A stretch of 64,000 nt of DNA from Bog-756 sp963738545 (GTDB lineage: Bacteria > Actinomycetota > Acidimicrobiia > Acidimicrobiales > RAAP-2): NCBI GenBank assembly GCA_963738545.1, contig CAVTXA010000003.1, positions 186,001-250,000 of the forward strand. Direction: 5' to 3'. The notes under the pieces were generated by a model. It worked only from the letters and a program-made list of their open reading frames with translations, was not told the DNA's origin and did not search any database. The translations under genes and the position numbers were made by a program. Of this stretch, positions 26,194-34,497 are shown in pieces (the first letter of the stretch is position 1; each line of letters starts with the position of its first letter).

Positions 26194-26502
26194 ATGATCG
26201 TCGTCATCGTCAAGCAGCCGGTACGGCCCAAGTACGCGGACGAGTGGCCGTCCCTGGTGGAGGAGTTCACGACCGCCACACGGGCCGAGCCGGGGAACAT
26301 CTCCTTCGATTGGTACCGGAGTGCCGAGGACCCCAATCTGTGGATCCTGATCGAGATCTTCCGCGACCGCGAGTCGGGGGATGCCCACGTGGCGTCGGAC
26401 CACTTCAAGGCGGCCTCCGAGATGATGCCCCGCCACCTGGCCGCCGCACCGGAGATCATCAATGTGGAGGTCCCCGGGGAGAGCTGGTCAGCGATGGGTT
26501 GA
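26194..26502 (+). CDS. antibiotic-biosynthesis-monooxygenase (ABM) domain protein
   Basis: A 102-residue dimeric alpha-beta-barrel protein: MIVVIVKQPVRP opening strand, EPGNISFDWYRSAEDPN, then WILIEIFRDRESGDAHVASDHFKA, the classical ABM pattern. Cofactor-free monooxygenases, quinone-forming enzymes and haem-degrading enzymes share the fold, so the exact reaction is open. GAGGAG precedes the ATG. It ends the rightward run and is convergent with the SDR gene on the other strand. Confidence 0.82.
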   Translation: MIVVIVKQPVRPKYADEWPSLVEEFTTATRAEPGNISFDWYRSAEDPNLWILIEIFRDRESGDAHVASDHFKAASEMMPRHLAAAPEIINVEVPGESWSAMG

Positions 26503-26528
26503 CCGCCCCGGATCCCGGGCAACGGTGC

Positions 26529-27272
26529 TCAGATGTACATGCCTCCGTTGACCCCGATGATCTGACCGGTGATGTAGCTCCCGCCCTCGGAGCACAGGTA
26601 CGAGCAGGCGGCGGCGATGTCCGCCGGGGTGCCGGCCCGCCCCACCGGGACCATGGAGCCCACCAGGTCGACGCCGGGGAAGTCGCCGGCGGCCTCGGCA
26701 TTTCGGGCCATGGGGGTGTCGACCAGGCTGGGTGGGATGGTGTTGACGGTGATGCCGTTACGGGCCAACTCGACGGCCAGCGCCCTCGTGAGCCCGATGA
26801 CGCCCCCTTTGGACGCCGCGTAGTGGGCCATGTTGGGGGCACCGGACTGGGCACTCGACGAGGAGATCGTGATGATGCGGCCCCACTGGGCGGCGAGCAT
26901 GTCGGGAAGGGCGGCCTGGACGCAGGTGAAGGTGCCGGTGAGGTTGACGGCGATGATCCGGTCCCAACCCTCGTCGGTGATGTCGAGCACCGGGGTGAAG
27001 GACTCGATCCCGGCGCTGGTGACGAGGATCTCGACAGGACCGAGCTCGGCCCGGATCCGATCGAATCCGGCGCCCACCGACGACCGGTCGGCCACATCGA
27101 CGTCCACGTCCAGGACGGTGGCGCCTCCACTGCGCAGCTCGTCGGCCGCAGCCGCGGCTGCCGCCCCGTCGCGGTCGACGATGGCCACCCGCTGGCCGTC
27201 GGCGACCAGGCCCCGGGCCACACCGAGACCGATGCCCGACGCCCCTCCCGTGACCACGGCGACCCGGCTCAC
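26529..27272 (-). CDS. SDR-family oxidoreductase
   Basis: A 247-residue classical SDR with TGGASGIGLG (residues 8-17), an Asp after the second strand (AIVDRDG) suggesting NAD, Ser in SSSSAQSG and YAASK. The GTG start at 27272 overlaps the stop of the upstream P450 by 4 bp, so it is coupled to it and probably oxidises the alcohol that the P450 makes. The terminal GQIIGVNGGMYI motif is complete. Confidence 0.86.
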   Translation of the reverse strand: MSRVAVVTGGASGIGLGVARGLVADGQRVAIVDRDGAAAAAAADELRSGGATVLDVDVDVADRSSVGAGFDRIRAELGPVEILVTSAGIESFTPVLDITDEGWDRIIAVNLTGTFTCVQAALPDMLAAQWGRIITISSSSAQSGAPNMAHYAASKGGVIGLTRALAVELARNGITVNTIPPSLVDTPMARNAEAAGDFPGVDLVGSMVPVGRAGTPADIAAACSYLCSEGGSYITGQIIGVNGGMYI

Positions 27273-28555
27273 CGGTTGCCCCCGGCCACGTCGAACTCGA
27301 GGTACAGCTTGGACAGGCCGCGGAGGATCCAGGTCGGCTCGTACTGGAAGCGGCGCGCATCGGGGGGCCCGTGGTGCTCCTCGGACAGTCGGATGTTCCG
27401 GGTTCGGTCCAGGATGCGCTCGATGCTGATCCGACCCTCGGCTCGGGCCAATGGCCCGCCCGGGCAGGAGTGGGCGCCCCGGCCGAAGGCCACATGGGAC
27501 TGGGCGTTGGGGCGGTCGGCACGGAACTCGGCCGGGCACTCGAAATGCCGCGGGTCGCGGTTGGCGGCACCATTCAGCAGCATCACCGGCGTGCCGGCGG
27601 TGACCTCGACGCCACCGATGGACGTCGTGCGCCGGGTGAGGCGGAAGTCGGCCTTCACCGGGCTCTCCACCCGCAGCACCTCCTCGAGGAAGTTGGGGAT
27701 GAGGTCGTGGTCCCTTCGGAGTCGGTCCTGCAGGTCGGGATGCTCGGCGAGGTGTTTCAGCGCCGCGGCCAGAAGGCGGGCGGAGGTCTCCTGGCCCGCA
27801 GCGAACAGGAAGGTCGACGTCCGTACCACCGACGAGACGTCGGGCGTGGTTCCGTCGGCGTAGGTGGCCAGCGCCAGGTCGGTGAGGACATCCTGGCGGG
27901 GCTGGCGCCGTCGGTCCTCGATGTACTCGGTGAACCACTCGTCCAGCCAGGCCAGAGGGTTCTCCCCCGGACTCCCCTCCTCGCCGGCACCCACCTCGCC
28001 GACGGTGCCGCTCAGACCGAATCCCTCGCGGAAGCGCGGGTGGTCCTCCTCGGGCACCCCGAGGAGGTCGGCGACCACCAGCATGGCGAAGGGCTGGGTG
28101 TAGGCGCTGATGAATTCGCAGTGGCCGTCCGGGACGAACTCGTCGAGCTGCTCGTCGGCTAGGCGCCACACGAAGGCCTCGTTCGCCTTCAGCCGCTTGG
28201 GCGTGATCAGCCTCATCAGCAGTGACCGCTCCCGGGTGTGATCGGGTGGGTCCATGGTCACCATGTGCTCGTGCATCGGCAGCTGGTCGCGGTAGCCGTC
28301 GACGACGTCGCTGACGTCGTCTCCGTCAAGTGGCACCGGGAAGGTGGCAAAGGGGCCGATGACCGAGTTGCACGAGGAAAAGTTCTCGGTGTCCCGATAG
28401 ACCTCGGTCGACTCGTCGTAGCCGGTCACCGCCACCACCCCCAGATGGGGAAGGGCCAGGACTGGACATGCGGACCGCAGCTCCTCGAAGTACGGATAGG
28501 GATCCTCCACCAACGACTCGTCGAAGAAGAAATCGATTGTCTGCCAGTCGCTCAA
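27269..28555 (-). CDS. cytochrome P450, paralogue of the 24-kb P450
   Basis: About 428 residues. The haem loop FGRGAHSCPGG has Cys364, the I-helix has AGQETS, and the ExxR is EEVLR. It shares SSCNSVIGPFATFPVPL and many other stretches with the P450 at 23992-25293, consistent with duplication. The start is uncertain: a TTG at 28555 gives MSDWQTIDFF, which aligns with the paralogue start, but no clear ribosome binding site precedes it; frames farther upstream look non-coding. A TetR gene is divergent, with a perfect palindrome between them. Confidence 0.87.
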   Translation of the reverse strand: MSDWQTIDFFFDESLVEDPYPYFEELRSACPVLALPHLGVVAVTGYDESTEVYRDTENFSSCNSVIGPFATFPVPLDGDDVSDVVDGYRDQLPMHEHMVTMDPPDHTRERSLLMRLITPKRLKANEAFVWRLADEQLDEFVPDGHCEFISAYTQPFAMLVVADLLGVPEEDHPRFREGFGLSGTVGEVGAGEEGSPGENPLAWLDEWFTEYIEDRRRQPRQDVLTDLALATYADGTTPDVSSVVRTSTFLFAAGQETSARLLAAALKHLAEHPDLQDRLRRDHDLIPNFLEEVLRVESPVKADFRLTRRTTSIGGVEVTAGTPVMLLNGAANRDPRHFECPAEFRADRPNAQSHVAFGRGAHSCPGGPLARAEGRISIERILDRTRNIRLSEEHHGPPDARRFQYEPTWILRGLSKLYLEFDVAGGNR

Positions 28556-28588
28556 CCGGGTCTCACTTTCGTGCCGCCGCTGCGCATC

Positions 28589-28605
28589 GCACAGCAAAGC
28601 TGTGC
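28589..28605. promoter_or_regulatory. palindromic operator between P450 and TetR genes
   Basis: GCACAGC-AAA-GCTGTGC is a perfect inverted repeat with 7-bp arms and a 3-bp centre. It lies 34 bp upstream of the P450 start and 43 bp upstream of the TetR start. It is unlike the ACCGACCGGT-type sites, so it probably belongs to the adjacent TetR protein. Confidence 0.6.
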
Positions 28606-28647
28606 AAGTGCTTAGCACCGCACATGCTGCTGTGGCAAGGTAGGGGC

Positions 28648-29250
28648 GTGACGACGGCCCCCTCACCCCGCCGCATCGGAGCCGTGGACTCGAAGACCCG
28701 CGCCCGACTGCTCGACGCCGCCGAGCTCCTGCTCCTCGAGGAGGGCTATGCCGCCGTCACATCCCGCCGGGTGGCGGCCCGGGCCGGCCTCAAGCCACAG
28801 CTGGTCCACTACTACTTCCGCACCATGGACGAGCTCTTCTTGGAAGTGTTCCGGCGCCGGGCCGATGAGAACGTGGCCCGTGTACAACGGGCCATCGCCA
28901 CGGACGGTTCGCTGCAGGCGCTCTGGCGGTTACATGCCGACCCCCGCGGGGCCAGGTTCAACATCGAGTTCGTGGCCCTGGCCAATCACCGCAAGGCCAT
29001 CCGAAACGAGATGGCGCGCTACGCCGAGCGCTACCGCGCCGCGCAGCTGGACGCCGTCACCACGGCATTGGGGGTGGTCGGCGTGTCCGACGATGAGCTC
29101 CCCCCGATCGTCGCCCTCCTCATGATGACGGGTCTGACCCAGGTCTTGGCCCTGGAGGAGGCCCTGGGCGTGACCGCCGGTCACGACACGACCCGGGCGT
29201 TCATCGAGCAGGCCATCGCCCGGGTGGAACCGACGCCAACGGACGGTTGA
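28648..29250 (+). CDS. TetR-family transcriptional regulator
   Basis: A 200-residue regulator. The N-terminal HTH is clear (TRARLLDAAELLLLEEGYAAVTSRRVAARAGLKPQ then LVHYYFRTMDELFLEVF), and the rest is a helical ligand-binding domain. The GTG at 28648 is chosen because the HTH starts about 18 residues later. It is divergent from the P450-SDR operon, with a perfect 17-bp palindrome in the gap, so it most likely represses itself and that operon. Confidence 0.88.
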   Translation: MTTAPSPRRIGAVDSKTRARLLDAAELLLLEEGYAAVTSRRVAARAGLKPQLVHYYFRTMDELFLEVFRRRADENVARVQRAIATDGSLQALWRLHADPRGARFNIEFVALANHRKAIRNEMARYAERYRAAQLDAVTTALGVVGVSDDELPPIVALLMMTGLTQVLALEEALGVTAGHDTTRAFIEQAIARVEPTPTDG

Positions 29251-29277
29251 TCGGCGGGTTGTCAGGCCGGTGACCGG

Positions 29278-30348
29278 CTACCCGGTGGGTACGCCGCCCC
29301 GGGGTAGGACCAGGGGCAGATCGTTGTACGTGACGATGCCCGGAGCCGCGGCCACGACGGCGGGAATGGCGTTGATCGGTGGCATCGCCGTCATGATGTG
29401 CCCGAGCACCATGAACTCCTCCATGGTCTCGGCCCCGAAGTCGGCGGGCGGCAGGAAGCCGACCTTCGCCGTCACCGTCGGACGCCCGTCGATCTGGATC
29501 ACCCAGCCGTCCTGGTCGATCTTCCAGTCCGGATCGAGCGTCTGGCCCTTGCGCCACCGCACGTTGAGCTCGACGACCACCTTGTCACCGACGAGGCCCT
29601 TCCAACTGGCGGCCACGCCGGCCACGCATCCGGCGGGGATGGTCCACGACCCGAGATCGAGATCGGCCGTGGTCTGGGCAAATTCCGCGTCACATCGGAC
29701 ATCGTCCAACACCACCCCGAGGGCGTCGGCCACCATGCGCACGGCCTCGGCGAACACCGCCGTGCCCTGTGCCGCCATCGACGGGAGATCGGGATGGTCG
29801 ATGGGCTGGCCGAAACCCACCGGTCGTTCGGTGGCTGGCGAGTCGTAGAAGGTCGTGTCGGCGGCCTCGTTCACCGTGACCTTGTCGACCCGGTCACAGA
29901 TGCTGGCGGCCACGATGGCCAGCAGTTCGGCGAAGCCCGGGCTGATGCCCGTACCGAACATCGTCGAACTGCCCTGGCGGCACGCCTCGGTGATCCGCGC
30001 ACGTTCCTCACCCAGGTTGTGGCCGGTGATGAAGGCGGCGGTGGCCACCACGTTCACCCCCGCCGACAGGATGCGCTCCAGCTCGCCGACGTCGAGCCAC
30101 ATGGGGTTGTAGACCACGCAGTCGGGCTTGAGGGCGAGCAGTTCGTCGATGTCGTTGGTGGCCACGACGCCCACCGGGTCGATCCCGCACAGCTCGCCCA
30201 CGTCCCGGCCCACCTTCTCGGGGGACCAGGCATAACACCCGACCAGCTCGAGTCCGGGGTTGGTGGTGATGGCCTGCACGGAGCTCTTTCCGACATTTCC
30301 CGTCGTCCACTGGACGACCCGATACGGCACAGTGTTGGGCACTCGCAC
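29278..30348 (-). CDS. DapB-like NAD(P)-dependent dehydrogenase
   Basis: A 356-residue protein with an N-terminal Rossmann fold (YRVVQWTTGNVGKSSVQAI, GxxG near residue 18) like dihydrodipicolinate reductase and 2,4-diaminopentanoate dehydrogenase. It is often annotated as dihydrodipicolinate reductase in actinobacteria, but at 356 residues it is longer than DapB (about 250) and lacks the KK-G-x-SG-T motif, so lysine synthesis is unlikely. The GTG at 30348 is used; a second GTG lies two codons downstream. It is convergent with the TetR gene. Substrate unknown. Confidence 0.7.
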   Translation of the reverse strand: MRVPNTVPYRVVQWTTGNVGKSSVQAITTNPGLELVGCYAWSPEKVGRDVGELCGIDPVGVVATNDIDELLALKPDCVVYNPMWLDVGELERILSAGVNVVATAAFITGHNLGEERARITEACRQGSSTMFGTGISPGFAELLAIVAASICDRVDKVTVNEAADTTFYDSPATERPVGFGQPIDHPDLPSMAAQGTAVFAEAVRMVADALGVVLDDVRCDAEFAQTTADLDLGSWTIPAGCVAGVAASWKGLVGDKVVVELNVRWRKGQTLDPDWKIDQDGWVIQIDGRPTVTAKVGFLPPADFGAETMEEFMVLGHIMTAMPPINAIPAVVAAAPGIVTYNDLPLVLPRGGVPTG

Positions 30349-30447
30349 AGCATAGCGTCAGCCCCCACGCGGCTCCGGGGTGGCTCGGATTATGCGTCCG
30401 CCCTGCCTTGGGGTCGCCGACCAATGCCGGTCCCGCCCGGGTCCTGC

Positions 30448-31347
30448 CTATCCCCCGCTGCGCTCCACCCCCATCGGTCGTGCCCGAGCCTGGAGCGAGG
30501 GGGAATGCACCTCGGGTTGGATGTCGGGCCGGGCGATGGCGAGATAGCCGACAAGGGTGGCGACAGCCAGGGTGAACACCACCGCGGTGGGACCGTCCCC
30601 GAACCCGATGCCGCTGGTGGCCGGCGGCTTGCTGATGTAGTCGGCAAAGGAGGCACCGAGGGGGCGGGTCACGACGTAGGCGAACCAGAAGGCGGCGACG
30701 GCGTTCATGTTGAAGCGCCACCACGCCACCGCCGGGATCAGGATGACCACGCCGAAGAGGATGCCCGAGGCCAGATAGCCGAGTCCCAGGGCCATCGCCG
30801 TGTAGTCACCGAGCGCGGTGCCCAGGGCGAACGTGGCAAAGACCGTCGCCCAGTAGAAGCCCTCCCGACGTTGCGTGGTGATGCTGTGGATGGACAGCGT
30901 CCCCTCCATCCGGTACCAGACGACGAAGACCATGGTCAGCACCGCGGCCCACAGGAGGGTCGTGCCCAGGTAGGGGATGTGGGCGTCGAGGTGCAGGAAG
31001 TCGGCTACCCCCGTCCCGAAGATGGCGATGGCGTAGGCGAAGAACCAGTAGGCGACGGCCCGGTACCGCCGCGTCCCGAACTGCATGGCGAAGCCGATGA
31101 CGAACAGGGCGACCTCGGTGGCCCCGCCGCGGATGTTCCCCCATGTCTTCAAGTAGTCCGACGTCGCTTCGCCGCCCGCCGTGGTCAGGATCTTGACCAC
31201 CCAGAACAAGAAGATGACCTCAGGGACCTTGGCCGCCACGGGCTGGGGGAAGAGGCGGCGAAGTCCCGGCACCGATCCCGCCGAGCTCCTTTGGTCCTCC
31301 TCGGACCGAGGTGACGAGCGGCCGGTCCGGTCAGCGTGGCGCGTCAC
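30448..31347 (-). CDS. COG4705-type integral membrane protein
   Basis: A 299-residue polytopic membrane protein with about seven hydrophobic segments. It begins with a soluble stretch, then KVPEVIFLFWVVKILTTAGGEATSDYL, the signature of COG4705 proteins, which carry repeated TT-x-GE-x2-SD-type motifs (a second copy reads ALGTALGDYTA). Function of the family is not established. The GTG at 31347 is preferred over an ATG three codons upstream because GGGAGG lies 9 bp before it. It stands alone between oppositely acting metabolic genes. Confidence 0.78.
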   Translation of the reverse strand: MTRHADRTGRSSPRSEEDQRSSAGSVPGLRRLFPQPVAAKVPEVIFLFWVVKILTTAGGEATSDYLKTWGNIRGGATEVALFVIGFAMQFGTRRYRAVAYWFFAYAIAIFGTGVADFLHLDAHIPYLGTTLLWAAVLTMVFVVWYRMEGTLSIHSITTQRREGFYWATVFATFALGTALGDYTAMALGLGYLASGILFGVVILIPAVAWWRFNMNAVAAFWFAYVVTRPLGASFADYISKPPATSGIGFGDGPTAVVFTLAVATLVGYLAIARPDIQPEVHSPSLQARARPMGVERSGG

Positions 31348-31493
31348 GTGGTGCATCCTCCCTCAGGGTCGTCCCGACCAGCATAGAAGTCACCGGGCGC
31401 AGGGGGCCGGCAGCCGAGTTCGGGCCGGGCCCCGCCGACCAGAACGGCTGTCGCCCAGCTGGCCCACCGTCAGGCACGAACGCCCCCGGCCCG

Positions 31494-31961
31494 TCAGCTC
31501 CCGTCGGGTTCGAACAGGAAGGCCATCGTCTGGCGCATGTCTCCGTCCACGATCTCGAACCGCACGCCGAGTCCGTTGCGGTGGTAGGAGAAGGAGACCG
31601 GCACGTGATCGCCGGACCTACCGCACAGCTCCAGTGGGCAGCCCGAGCCGGCCAGCCTGGCTCCGTCGGCGGCCAGATCGTCGCTCCAGAAGCCGATGTG
31701 GTGCAGGTTGGAGTGCTCGTTGCACTCCCACAACGAACCGGGAACCTCGAGGATCAACTCGAGATGGGGCTCGCCGACCGAGTAGCACATGGTGGTGGGG
31801 AGGACGATGTCGTTGCCCTCGCCGTCGCGGTAGTCGACATCGAGGTGGAGGACGGGTCCCCAGGCCACGCCCAGCTGCTCGCTGAGCTGAGCTTGTGCCG
31901 AGCTGATATCGGCCACGACGATGCCCACGTGGTAGTGGGGCGCGAGCGGTGCGTTGCTCAA
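31494..31961 (-). CDS. VOC/glyoxalase-superfamily protein
   Basis: About 155 residues with two beta-alpha-beta-beta-beta modules: HYHVGIVVADISSAQAQLSEQLG opens the first (metal His), HLELILEVPG supplies a Glu, HHIGFWSDDLAADGARL opens the second and FEIVD ends it. This is the metal site pattern of glyoxalases, epimerases and methylmalonyl-CoA-epimerase-like enzymes. The start is uncertain: a TTG at 31961 fits the fold but has no good ribosome binding site. Confidence 0.7.
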   Translation of the reverse strand: MSNAPLAPHYHVGIVVADISSAQAQLSEQLGVAWGPVLHLDVDYRDGEGNDIVLPTTMCYSVGEPHLELILEVPGSLWECNEHSNLHHIGFWSDDLAADGARLAGSGCPLELCGRSGDHVPVSFSYHRNGLGVRFEIVDGDMRQTMAFLFEPDGS

Positions 31962-32464
31962 GGGAGCAGATACCGATCGTCGACGACCATGGCGGGTCCG
32001 ACGATGCAACTCGACGGCGCGCCGGCCAGGGGCCGAGGCATCGGTCTGGACGTCGCCGCCCCACTGCCGTGCGGGGTCGAAGGTGGAGCTGACCGATCCG
32101 GCCCTCGCTGACCCGGAGCCGTGGACGAGGGGCGTTGATCGGTGCGCCGCGGACGACGTCGTGGGGTGAGCGCTGGCACGGCACACCAACGTACTCGCCG
32201 TCAGTCGCTACCTGCAGCCCGGGCCGGGGCGCACGGGGCAGCCACGGCGGACCAGTCCGGCCGGCGGCCCGGTTTCCGGCCCTGTCGGCACCGATCCGGC
32301 CATTCGGATCTCCCCCGGTCCCGCTGTCCTCCTGAATCACCGGGCACTCCTGCCCTTCCTGCGTGCTCACCGGGAATGCAAGCCATCGACGGGGCCCGGC
32401 CATTTCCTCCGCGCTATCGTGCTCTGGTTCTTCACGATCGACAGGCAAGGACCAGGGGGCCCGG
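31962..32464. other. gene-poor stretch
   Basis: About 500 bp between the VOC gene and the divergent DUF35 gene. Several frames are open because of high GC, but none has a recognisable product or start signal. It presumably carries the promoters of both flanking genes; no clear operator was seen. Confidence 0.45.
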
Positions 32465-33451
32465 ATGACTCGTTTCGTCGAAAGCACGATCACGTTCCCG
32501 TACAAGCGGTCCCTCGGGCCGGTGGTCGGCGCCTTCATGACCGCCCTCACCGAGAAGAGGATCCTCGGGATCCGCTCCGGTGATGCGGTGCTGGTGCCCC
32601 CCATGGAGTGGGATCCGGCCACCGGGGCCGAGCTGGCCCACGAATTCGTCGAGGTGGGGCCGGCGGGCACCGTCGAGTCGTGGACGTGGGTGCCCGTCCC
32701 CTCGATTCAGCACCCCCTCGACCATCCGTTCGCCTTCGCCCTCATCCGTCTCGACGGTGCCACCACCCCCCTGCTCCACGCCGTGGACGTCGACACGTCG
32801 GGGGCCATGGCCGAAGGGATGCGGGTGGCTCCCCGATGGCGGGGCACGCGGGAGGGTCGTATCGGCGACATCATCTGCTTCGTTCCCGGGGAGTCCCCCG
32901 CCGTCGAAGGTGACGACACCGGGGCGGCGGCCGAGCCGGTGACCCGGATGGACTACCTGGCCTCGATCACCTACCGCAATCCGGTGCCCGAGGCCGCCGA
33001 CCGGGCCACCGAGGCGTCCAAGGACCACCGGCTCCTGGGGCTGGCCTGTCCGGTCTGCGCCCGGGTCTATGCCGGCGGGCGTGGGTACTGCCCCGTCGAC
33101 GCCATCGAGCTCGGACCGGAGTGTGAGGTGGACCTGCCCCATACCGGGACGATCACCAACTTCGCCATCGTCACACCCGTGCAGTATCCGGGACAGACCG
33201 AGACCGAGCCGTTCGTCCGGGCCTTCATCCTCCTCGACGGTACGGATGTGATCATCCCCTACTCGCCGGTGATCGAGCTTCCCGCCGATCAGATCCGGGT
33301 GGGCCAACGGGTCGATGCGGTGTGGGCGTCACCTGCCGAGGAGACCGACGAGGGGGGCGGCATGGGGGGGAACTTCGGTTCACTCCTCGGCTGGATACCC
33401 AACGGTGAACCCGATTATGACGATCCCGCGCTCGTGAACCGGATCTTCTGA
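32465..33451 (+). CDS. double DUF35 (OB-fold, zinc-ribbon) CoA-binding partner protein
   Basis: A 328-residue protein with two OB-fold units; the second (from about residue 195) has a rubredoxin-like ribbon CPVC...YCPVD in which the fourth Cys is replaced by Asp. DUF35 proteins bind acyl-CoA and partner thiolase-fold proteins, as in ChsH2 hydratase and Ltp2-DUF35 aldolase complexes. It is followed 2 bp later by two thiolase-fold genes, the arrangement of Rv3521-ltp4-ltp3 in mycobacteria. The ATG at 32465 is preferred to an upstream in-frame start because the conserved region begins there. Confidence 0.8.
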   Translation: MTRFVESTITFPYKRSLGPVVGAFMTALTEKRILGIRSGDAVLVPPMEWDPATGAELAHEFVEVGPAGTVESWTWVPVPSIQHPLDHPFAFALIRLDGATTPLLHAVDVDTSGAMAEGMRVAPRWRGTREGRIGDIICFVPGESPAVEGDDTGAAAEPVTRMDYLASITYRNPVPEAADRATEASKDHRLLGLACPVCARVYAGGRGYCPVDAIELGPECEVDLPHTGTITNFAIVTPVQYPGQTETEPFVRAFILLDGTDVIIPYSPVIELPADQIRVGQRVDAVWASPAEETDEGGGMGGNFGSLLGWIPNGEPDYDDPALVNRIF

Positions 33452-33453
33452 TC

Positions 33454-34497
33454 ATGAGCACTCCGGCACCGAAGTCGCCCCGTTCCGACATCGCCGTGGT
33501 TGGTTGGGCCCACACCCCGATGGTCCGTCACACCGACAAGTCCGAGACACAGTTGCTGATGGAGGCCATCACCGACGCCATCACACCCCTCGGACTCACC
33601 CGGTCCGACATCGACTTCACCTGCCTCGGGAGCTGTGACTACATCACCGGCCAGGCATTCTCCTTCGTGTCCAACCTGGACGCCATCGGCGCCTGGCCGC
33701 CCAAGCGTGACTCCCACGTGGAGATGGACGGGGCCTGGGCCCTCTACGAGGCGTGGCTTCGCCTGCAGGAGGGCGACATCGAGATCGCCGTCGTCACCGG
33801 GTCGGGTCGGTCCTCGACCGGCGACCCTGCGCTCATCTACCCGATGGAGATGGACCCCTACTTCCTGGCTCCCCTCGGCGCCGACCCCCTGACCTTCGCC
33901 GCCCTGCAGGCCCGTGCCGTGATCGCCTCGGGTCTGGCCGACGAACGCTCGATGGCCGAGGTGGCCGTGCGCTCCCGCGGCACGGGGGACGTCGACACCC
34001 TGCTGGCCGATGAGTACGTGCGACAGCCCCTCCGCCGCCATGACGTGCCGCCGATCACCGATGGCGCCGCAGCCATGGTGCTGGCCACCGGTGACCGGGC
34101 CCGACAACTGGTGGAGCGCCCGGCGTACATCACCGGCTTCGACCACCGGACCGAGTGCCACAACCCGTCCTTCCGGCCCCTCGACGACTCGCCGTCCACC
34201 CGGATCGCCGCCGAGGCCGCCGGCCTCGACGACGGCCCGGTCGAGGTGGCCGAGCTGCAGGCCGCCTTCACCCACGAGGAGTTGCTCTTGAGGAGTGTCC
34301 TCGGCCTGGGGCCCGACGTGGCCGTCAATCCGTCCGGCGGGGCACTCCGGGCCAATCCGATCATGGCCACCGGACTGTGCCGGGTCGGTTTCGCCGCCGA
34401 CCATATCTTCGGGGGTGGGAACCGGGCCCTGGCCCATTCGACCTCCGGCCCCTGCCTGCAACAGAACCTCGTCTGCATCCTGGAGGGACGTTCATGA
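33454..34497 (+). CDS. thiolase-fold lipid-transfer protein lacking the catalytic Cys (Ltp4-like)
   Basis: A 347-residue thiolase-fold protein. The nucleophilic Cys position reads VEMDGAWAL, and the usual GHP near the C terminus is ANP in SGGALRANPIMATG, so two classical thiolase residues are missing. Such Cys-less SCP-x-type proteins, for example Ltp2, act with a DUF35 partner as retro-aldolases that cleave a beta-hydroxyacyl-CoA. It starts 2 bp after the DUF35 gene and overlaps the next thiolase gene by 4 bp, so the three are coupled. Confidence 0.82.
   Translation: MSTPAPKSPRSDIAVVGWAHTPMVRHTDKSETQLLMEAITDAITPLGLTRSDIDFTCLGSCDYITGQAFSFVSNLDAIGAWPPKRDSHVEMDGAWALYEAWLRLQEGDIEIAVVTGSGRSSTGDPALIYPMEMDPYFLAPLGADPLTFAALQARAVIASGLADERSMAEVAVRSRGTGDVDTLLADEYVRQPLRRHDVPPITDGAAAMVLATGDRARQLVERPAYITGFDHRTECHNPSFRPLDDSPSTRIAAEAAGLDDGPVEVAELQAAFTHEELLLRSVLGLGPDVAVNPSGGALRANPIMATGLCRVGFAADHIFGGGNRALAHSTSGPCLQQNLVCILEGRS

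Noticed and set aside
29278..30348. Lysine-pathway dihydrodipicolinate reductase (dapB)
   Set aside because: Only the Rossmann part resembles DapB; length is 100 residues too long and the substrate motif is absent.
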